A stretch of DNA of 12,244 bases from an uncultured Lachnospiraceae bacterium (GTDB lineage Bacteria > Bacillota_A > Clostridia > Lachnospirales > Lachnospiraceae): assembly GCA_900555005.1 (NCBI GenBank), contig USJM01000038.1, positions 1 to 12,244 of the forward strand, written 5' to 3'. This document shows positions 8,149 to 12,244 of this stretch, in pieces. The stretch's first letter is position 1; every line of letters begins with the position of its first letter. Both the position numbers and the translations under genes were made by a program. The notes beneath the pieces are model-generated. The model worked only from the letters and a program-made list of their open reading frames with translations. It did not search any database and was not told the DNA's origin.

Positions 8149-8625
8149 ATGATACGGATCAGAAGAGCAGCAGAGAAAGATATTCCGAGACTGCATGAGC
8201 TCCTGGGGCAGGTGCTTCAGATTCATGCAGCCATTCGGCCGGATATTTTCATTGCCGGAACGACAAAATATACGGACGAGGAGCTTCTGGAGCTGATCCG
8301 GGATGATGCAAAACCAGTCTATGTCGCGGCGGACGAGCAGGACATATGCGAGGGGTATGCATTTTGTCAGCTGCGGAAGCAGCCATTTTCCAACAATATG
8401 GTACCGTTTCAGTCCCTGTTCATCGATGATCTGTGCGTCGATGAGAGGATGAGGGGACAGCATATAGGAGAGAGTCTGTTCGCCTTTGTAAAAGAAGAGG
8501 CAAAGAGGCTGGGCTGTTACGAGGTGACGCTCAATGTCTGGGAAGGAAATACATCTGCGGAGAAGTTCTATGAGAAGATGGGCATGAAGACCAAGGAGCG
8601 GCAGATGGAGTACATTCTGTCCTGA
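8149..8625 (+). CDS. GNAT-family N-acetyltransferase
   Basis: A 158-residue acetyltransferase of the GNAT superfamily, which transfers acetyl from acetyl-CoA to an amine. It begins with the usual IRIRRAAEKDIPRLHELL. The middle strand pair VYVAADEQDICEGYAFCQL is followed by the acetyl-CoA motif IDDLCVDERMRGQHIGESLF (R-G-Q-x-I-G pyrophosphate loop). The end, VTLNVWEGNTSAEKFYEKMG, is motif B with the conserved Asn and Tyr. AAAGGAG at 8135-8141 lies 7 bases before ATG 8149, which makes this start better than the in-frame ATG 8104 that directly follows the esterase stop. The gene probably shares a transcript with the esterase. Substrate cannot be deduced. Confidence 0.88.
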   Translation: MIRIRRAAEKDIPRLHELLGQVLQIHAAIRPDIFIAGTTKYTDEELLELIRDDAKPVYVAADEQDICEGYAFCQLRKQPFSNNMVPFQSLFIDDLCVDERMRGQHIGESLFAFVKEEAKRLGCYEVTLNVWEGNTSAEKFYEKMGMKTKERQMEYILS

Positions 8626-8679
8626 CCCGGAACATTCTTTGACCCAAACCGGGGCGGACGTTCGGAAATGGATCAGGCT

Positions 8680-8763
8680 TCAGGTCTTCGTCTGCTCGCC
8701 GGTGCGTTTCTCTTTCCTGTACGCTGTCGGGGACAGGCCGCATTGTTTCCGAAGCCTTTCTTG
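8680..8763 (-). pseudogene. C-terminal remnant of an AraC-family regulator
   Basis: On the minus strand the frame ending at the stop 8680-8682 reads QERLRKQCGLSPTAYRK followed by about ten hydrophilic residues. ERLRKQCGLSPTAYRK matches the end of the second HTH of AraC proteins (F/L-x-K-x-x-G-x-S-P-x-x-Y-R). It is only 27 codons long and is preceded in frame by TAA (8764-8766); upstream lies the terminator hairpin and not the rest of a regulator. It is therefore a decayed 3' end of a lost gene that once faced the GNAT gene convergently. A chance match is possible but unlikely over this many consensus positions. Confidence 0.6.
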
Positions 8764-8786
8764 TTAAATCGTGTAAAATCGTTCAC

Positions 8787-8825
8787 AAAAAGTCGAGGAA
8801 AATGTGATTTTCCCCGACTTTTTGT
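8787..8825 (+). terminator. Rho-independent terminator between GNAT and aldo/keto reductase genes
   Basis: Two 17-base arms (8787-8803 and 8807-8823) pair with a single mismatch around a 3-base loop. The left arm starts with five A and the right arm ends in five T, followed by GTT, so it can work on both strands. It lies 160 bases after the GNAT stop and could end that transcript, or on the minus strand have served older genes. Confidence 0.8.
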
Positions 8826-8833
8826 TGTACAAT
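8805..8833 (+). promoter_or_regulatory. Possible promoter of the aldo/keto reductase gene
   Basis: TACAAT at 8828-8833 is a fair -10 box placed 46 bases before ATG 8880. The -35 position (8805-8810, TGATTT) is poor and lies inside the terminator's right arm. A promoter here is expected because of the upstream terminator, but the sequence support is weak. Confidence 0.3.
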
Positions 8834-8867
8834 TAAATTACAGATCGTCTGTTTCAGGCAGAATGAC

Positions 8868-8873
8868 AGGAGG
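8868..8873 (+). promoter_or_regulatory. AGGAGG ribosome binding site deciding the aldo/keto reductase start
   Basis: A perfect AGGAGG abuts the first ATG (8874), which is too close for initiation. It is 6 bases from the second in-frame ATG at 8880, so that ATG is the likely start. Confidence 0.75.
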
Positions 8874-8879
8874 ATGGTC

Positions 8880-9746
8880 ATGACAGAGAGGTTCAGACTG
8901 AATAACGGGATGACGATCCCGAAAATTGGATTCGGCACCTACAAGGCTGCGGCGGATGGTACAGAGCGGGTGATCAGTGAGGCGATCCAGGCGGGGTATC
9001 GGTATTTCGACACAGCATCGTTCTATGGGACGGAGGAGGCCCTCGGGAAGGCATGGACACAGAGCAATCTGGAACGCGGCGCGTTTCAGATTGCCTCAAA
9101 GGCCTGGAAGAGTGAGCTGGGGTACCGGGAGGTGCGTGCGGCGTTTGAAAAGTCGCTTGAAAGGCTCCGGACAGATTATCTTGACCTGTACCTGATTCAC
9201 TGGCCGCTGCCCGCGCCAGACTATCAGGAATGGGAAAAGCTTGACCTGGATACATGGAAGCTGATGGAGGAGCTGTACCAGGAAGGAAAAGTACGGGCGA
9301 TCGGCGTCAGCAATTTTCTTCCGCAGCACCTGCTTAACCTGATGGAGCACGCGGAGGTGGTGCCGGCTGTAGATCAGCTGGAGTTCCATCCAGGTCATAC
9401 GCAGGAGGTGACGCTTCGGTTCTGCCAGGAGAAGGGGATCCAGGTGCAGGCGTGGAGTCCGCTTGGCAGAAGCCGGGTGCTGACAGATCCGCTGATTGTC
9501 TCACTTGCGGAGAAGTATGGGGTGTCATCCGCGCAGCTCTGTCTGCAGTACGATCTGCAGCGAGGCGTGATGGTCATCCCGAAAGCGTCTTCGCCGGAGC
9601 GGATGCGTCAGAACCTGAACCTGGGCGATTTCAAGATCTCCCAGGTCGATATGTATCGCATCGATACGATGCCGGACTACGGGTGGTCGGGAGAGCATCC
9701 GGAGCGGGAACGTGTCGATATCCATATCCAGGCACATGAAGGGTGA
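8880..9746 (+). CDS. Aldo/keto reductase (AKR superfamily, NADPH-dependent)
   Basis: A complete 288-residue cytoplasmic (alpha/beta)8 oxidoreductase that reduces aldehydes or ketones with NAD(P)H. It opens with the family start LNNGMTIPKIGFGTYKA. The full catalytic tetrad is present: Asp44 and Tyr49 in FDTASFYG, Lys74 in ASKAW, and His107 in LIHWP. Further family motifs are KVRAIGVSNF, VDQLEFHP, QAWSPLG and the cofactor-binding VIPKASSPERMRQNL near the C-terminus, whose Lys and Arg favour NADPH. It is of the AKR5 / 2,5-diketo-gluconate reductase-like length and style. The DUF362 gene starts 59 bases downstream on the same strand with its own ribosome binding site, so they may be co-transcribed. 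Physiological substrate unknown. Confidence 0.92.
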   Translation: MTERFRLNNGMTIPKIGFGTYKAAADGTERVISEAIQAGYRYFDTASFYGTEEALGKAWTQSNLERGAFQIASKAWKSELGYREVRAAFEKSLERLRTDYLDLYLIHWPLPAPDYQEWEKLDLDTWKLMEELYQEGKVRAIGVSNFLPQHLLNLMEHAEVVPAVDQLEFHPGHTQEVTLRFCQEKGIQVQAWSPLGRSRVLTDPLIVSLAEKYGVSSAQLCLQYDLQRGVMVIPKASSPERMRQNLNLGDFKISQVDMYRIDTMPDYGWSGEHPERERVDIHIQAHEG

Positions 9747-9805
9747 GCAGACACACAAAGCGCAGACAGGTTGCGTGAGGAAAGCCAAAACAGGAGAGCA
9801 GACAG

Positions 9806-10929
9806 ATGGGAGAAAAAGCAAAAGTTTATTTTACGGATTTCAGGACAAAGGTTGATGTACCGCTGACAGCAAAGCTGCAGAAGCTGATCCGGAAGGCTGG
9901 GATCGGATCGATTGACATGGATGGAAAGTTTGTCGCGATCAAGATGCACTTCGGGGAGCTGGGGAATCTGGCGTTCCTGAGACCGAATTACGCGAAGGCG
10001 GTCGCGGATATCGTGAAGGAGAATGGCGGACTGCCATTTCTGACGGACTGCAATACGCTGTATCCGGGAAGCCGCAAGAACGCACTGGAGCATCTGACAT
10101 GTGCGGAAATGAATGGGTTCAACTCCATTACAACCGGCTGTCATGTCATCATCGCAGACGGACTGCGCGGAACGGACGAGGTGGAAGTACCGATCCGGAA
10201 CGGAGAGTACCTGAAGACGGCGCTGATCGGAGAGGCTGTCATGGATGCAGATGTGTTCATCTCCCTGACCCATTTCAAGGGGCATGAGGCAGCCGGATTT
10301 GGCGGGGCCATCAAGAACATCGGGATGGGCTGCGGGAGCCGCGCGGGAAAGATGCAGCAGCACAACGATGGGAAACCGCACGTGATCGAGGAAAAGTGCA
10401 GGAAGTGTCACCGTTGCGCCCGGGAGTGCGGTTCGGATGCGATCGACTACGAGCGGGGCGTGGCGCACATCAACCAGGATATCTGCAAGGGATGCGGGCG
10501 CTGTTCGGGGCCTGTGCCTTTGATGCGATTGAGAACGACAATGCGAATGCGAACGAAGTGCTTGGCTGCAAGATGGCAGAGTATACGCAGGCAGTCTGTG
10601 ACGGCCGGCCGTGCTTCCACATCAGCCTGATTCAGGATGTCTCGCCGAACTGTGACTGCCATGGCGAGAATGACGCTCCGATCCTTCCTGATGTCGGGAT
10701 GCTGGCTTCATTTGACCCGGTGGCGCTCGACCAGGCTTGTGTGGATCTGTGTGAGCAGCAGACACCAATCCGGAATTCCCAGCTTGGCGACAACCTGGCC
10801 AGACCGGACTGGCACCACTACCACGAGCACTTCAAGGACAACAACCCGAATGTGGCGTGGAAGGAGACGCTGGAACACGCCGAGAAGATCGGTCTGGGCA
10901 CCAGGGAGTACGAACTGATTACCATGTAA
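9806..10929 (+). pseudogene. DUF362-domain 4Fe-4S ferredoxin-like protein, one-base frameshift
   Basis: The N-terminal ~190 residues are a DUF362 domain (VAIKMHFGELGN, FLTDCNTLYPGSR, SLTHFKGHEAAGFGGAIKNIGMG). It is followed by a two-cluster ferredoxin module. Cluster one is Cys198, 201, 204 and 208 (CRKCHRCARECGSDAI). Cluster two begins Cys227, 230, 233 (CKGCGRC), and there the frame breaks: the first frame turns into a Met/Arg-rich tail and stops at 10630, whereas the next frame supplies GACAFDAI with the missing fourth cysteine and continues through VLGCKMAEYTQAV, LPDVGMLASFDPVALDQ and ARPDWHHYHEHF to TAA 10929. One base is missing at 10505-10506. Repaired length is about 374 residues, usual for this family. 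Such proteins are predicted electron carriers of unproven role. AGGAG at 9792-9796 lies 9 bases before the ATG. Confidence 0.87.
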
Positions 10930-11094
10930 ATTTCACGAACGATCGGTTGATCGCTGGCCTGCAGCCGGATGAGCATGACGGCTGACGCTCTGAGACATCA
11001 CATAGCCAGATCGGCGCTGGAAATATCCAGGAAGTAACTGCCGCGGGGGACTTTTCGGGATAGGCTGAAAGAATGGGCAGGGGAGAGCGGTCTC
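10930..11094. other. Intergenic region after the DUF362 gene
   Basis: No coding sequence is recognisable. A small inverted repeat (CAGCCG at 10962-10967 with CGGCTG at 10979-10984, 11-base loop) has no T-run after it and is not a convincing terminator. No other signal is seen. Confidence 0.4.
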
Positions 11095-11123
11095 TTGTAA
11101 TTTTGTTGGAAATATCTTACAAT
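11095..11123 (+). promoter_or_regulatory. Sigma-70-type promoter for the AAE-type transporter
   Basis: TTGTAA at 11095-11100 and TACAAT at 11118-11123 are separated by exactly 17 bases in an A+T-rich stretch. They lie 46 bases upstream of the transporter ATG. Both boxes match the housekeeping consensus at most positions. Confidence 0.5.
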
Positions 11124-11169
11124 TCTCTCTAATGGGCTTTTCAGATTGCACAGAAACAGGAGGGAGAAA

Positions 11170-11301
11170 ATGAGTCTTTTTGGCGGTGTGATCAACATCA
11201 CGGGGATTACGTTCTTCGTGATGAGTATCTTTGCAATTATTGTCGGCGGCTATCTGATCGGCAAGATCTCAATCAAAGGCGTCTCGCTGGGGACGGCAGG
11301 C
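11170..11301 (+). CDS. N-terminal fragment of an AAE-type (YidE/YbjL, aspartate:alanine antiporter-like) transporter, cut at a junction
   Basis: Only 44 codons of a membrane transporter are present. After a short start (MSLFGGVINITG) comes one hydrophobic segment (ITFFVMSIFAIIVGGYLIG), then KISIKGVSLGTAG. The combination GYLIGKxxIKGVSLGTAG matches the N-terminal repeat of AAE/YidE-YbjL transporters, where a further helix starting like VFxVALLFG is expected. Here the next codons are Glu-Glu-Tyr, and the apparent rest of the open frame to 11415 is merely the antisense of clpC. AGGAGG at 11158-11163 lies 6 bases before ATG 11170, and a promoter is visible upstream. Family members are around 400-560 residues, so over 90% is missing. 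The transporter family call rests on a short motif and is less certain than the truncation. Confidence 0.6.
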
Positions 11302-11309
11302 GAAGAATA
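11302..11309. other. Junction between two unrelated sequences
   Basis: Recognisable transporter sequence ends at 11301 (Gly44), and recognisable clpC sequence on the other strand begins at 11310 (Glu138). The eight bases between cannot be assigned to either side. G+C and codon usage change here. No terminal inverted repeats, target duplication or recombinase gene are seen around it. Confidence 0.75.
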
Positions 11310-11723
11310 CTCCTGCAGGGCGTCGAAATCCACACCCAGGCTGACGAGAAGCTCCGTCGCCGCGCCCTCCGTCTCCTCGAGCAGGGCCAGCAGGATGTGT
11401 TCCGTGCCGATGTAATTATGGCGAAGGCTCTGCGCCTCCTCGACGGCCCCTTCCATGACGCGCTTGGCCCGCGGCGTATAGTAGGGGTTGTCCGACGGAT
11501 AATCCGTCTCGCCGGACACCATGGCCTCGACCTTCTGCATGACGGTGTCGAAGCTCAGTCCGACTGCTGACAGCGCCTCATAGGCCACGCTGCCCTCCTC
11601 ATGCAGGAGCCCCAACAGGATGTGCTCCGTGCCGATGTAGTCCTGTTCGAGATTGCGCGACACATACTGCGCGAATTCGATGGCCTTGATGGCACGGCTG
11701 GTAAAATGATTGCGATAATTCAT
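11310..11723 (-). CDS. clpC: ClpC ATPase, N-terminal domain only (3' end cut off)
   Basis: The first 138 residues of the AAA+ unfoldase ClpC, which with ClpP degrades misfolded and arginine-phosphorylated proteins. Both Clp-N repeats are visible: FTSRAIKAIEFAQYVSRN, then DYIGTEHILLGLLHEEG, and later TPRAKRVMEGAVEEAQ, then NYIGTEHILLALLEE. Similarity ends at LGVDFDALQE; the following codons in the open frame are the antisense of the transporter fragment. A full ClpC is above 800 residues with two ATPase domains, none of which are present. The ATG overlaps the mcsB stop (ATGA, 11720-11723) and has AGGAGG about 7 bases upstream, inside mcsB. The domain call is firm; the truncation is due to the junction. 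Confidence 0.9.
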
Positions 11724-12244
11724 TTTGGAGCCTCCTGGCCGCGAGCATGTGCCAGAAGTGCCTGGCGCACATGATTGGCCCGCAGCCTGTCTATTTCATG
11801 TTTGGATAAATTCTCATTCTCTGCAACATTCTGCAGGTAGCTCGTGCGGCTGCTGATGAGGATCTCGGCGAAGCAATCGGCCGCGACCTCGTTGATGAGC
11901 TTGAGATCGATGCCAAGGCGCACCTTCGATAAGAGTTCCAAGACCTCCTGTTCCGACAGCAGGCGCGCGTAGCGCAGCGTGCCGTAGGCGCGCCAGACCT
12001 CGTCCTCGAGGCGCTCCTTCATGTAGAGGGCCAGCGCCTTGCGCGCCTGGCGCTCGTGCGAGACGATCTCCATGACGGCCGTCTTGAGGTTCTCGATGAT
12101 CTCCGCCTCCGAGAAGCCGAGCGTCAGCTGGTTCGAGATCTGGAACAGGTTGCCGACGCTCTCCGTCTCGTCACCGTAGACACTGCGGATGGCGAGGCCG
12201 AGCTGCGGCGAGATATTCATGATGCTCTGGATATTGCGCGTGAA
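11720..12244 (-). CDS. mcsB: McsB protein-arginine kinase, C-terminal part (runs off the window)
   Basis: The last ~174 residues of McsB, the kinase that phosphorylates arginines and marks proteins for ClpCP. The frame is open to the right edge of the window, so the N-terminal half with most of the ATP-binding residues lies outside. Diagnostic motifs are LGLAIRSVYGDE, then VGNLFQISNQLTLGFSEAEIIENL, matching the conserved GNxxQISNQxTLG region of McsB and phosphagen-kinase relatives. Near the end EIDRLRA may correspond to the RDxxRA phosphoarginine-sensing motif, with Ile for the first Arg; this alignment is by eye. The order mcsB-clpC is that of the ctsR-mcsA-mcsB-clpC heat-shock operon of Firmicutes. 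The gene is much richer in G+C than everything left of 11302; a Negativicutes-like source is a guess. Confidence 0.88.
   Translation of the reverse strand, partial: FTRNIQSIMNISPQLGLAIRSVYGDETESVGNLFQISNQLTLGFSEAEIIENLKTAVMEIVSHERQARKALALYMKERLEDEVWRAYGTLRYARLLSEQEVLELLSKVRLGIDLKLINEVAADCFAEILISSRTSYLQNVAENENLSKHEIDRLRANHVRQALLAHARGQEAPK

Noticed and set aside
8668..8883. 71-codon plus-strand open frame between GNAT and the reductase
   Set aside because: It has no family features, no ribosome binding site, and runs through the terminator hairpin.
11250..11309. Continuation of the clpC frame past LQE
   Set aside because: It is the antisense of the transporter fragment and has no Clp similarity.
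11312..11319. CCTGCAGG (SbfI/PstI-like) site beside the junction, as a cloning scar
   Set aside because: It lies within recognisable clpC sequence (Leu-Gln), so the join is to its left and not at the site.
11302..11415. Open frame continuing the transporter for 38 more codons
   Set aside because: It is the antisense of the clpC N-terminal domain, Ser/Arg-rich and unlike any transporter.
1..12244. CRISPR arrays, tRNA or rRNA genes, insertion sequences, prophage or defence genes
   Set aside because: No spaced direct repeats, cloverleaf-like segments, transposase, integrase or known defence domains were seen on either strand.

Overview
The window looks like a gut or rumen Firmicute, most likely a Lachnospiraceae-type Clostridia member. 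The reasons are AGGAGG-type ribosome binding sites, moderate G+C, and a compact carbohydrate-utilisation locus whose proteins resemble those of fibre-degrading clostridia. Taxonomy is inferred from style only; no marker gene for the main part is present. The last ~940 bases (from about 11302) look like a different genome: G+C jumps (43 of 60 bases in the line at 12001, against 28 of 60 in the line at 5521), and two unrelated genes are cut at the same point.

Layout. Bases 1-100 hold no assignable gene. 101-616 encodes an FMN-type split-barrel (pyridoxamine-phosphate-oxidase-like) protein. 681-1610 encodes an AraC-family regulator whose stop overlaps the start of a GH3 glycosidase (1607-3681). 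The GH3 gene ends at a rho-independent terminator (3709-3752) and is followed by a GH43 glycosidase with a C-terminal carbohydrate-binding-like domain (3861-5312) and a GPH-family sugar:cation symporter (5359-6753), closed by a strong terminator (6766-6810). This block reads as a small locus for import and hydrolysis of pentose-containing oligosaccharides (xylo- or arabino-oligosaccharides) with its own regulator. Next come an alpha/beta-hydrolase esterase (6965-8103) and a GNAT acetyltransferase (8149-8625). A short AraC remnant on the minus strand (8680-8763) and another terminator (8787-8825) follow. Then come an aldo/keto reductase (8880-9746), a DUF362/4Fe-4S ferredoxin-like protein (9806-10929), a likely promoter (11095-11123) and the first 44 codons of an AAE-type (YidE/YbjL-like) membrane transporter (11170-11301).

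At 11302-11309 the transporter stops abruptly. The sequence becomes the minus-strand clpC N-terminal domain (138 codons, cut off) preceded by the 3' part of mcsB, in the usual mcsB-clpC order with an ATGA overlap. The simplest explanation is a chimeric join of two genomes rather than a real gene arrangement.

Three otherwise well-conserved genes (GH3, esterase, DUF362) each carry one missing base, and conserved motifs continue in the next frame. Three independent single-base losses in about 11 kb of otherwise intact genes suggest sequence error more than true gene decay. I found no CRISPR array, tRNA, rRNA, insertion sequence or convincing new defence or mobile system.
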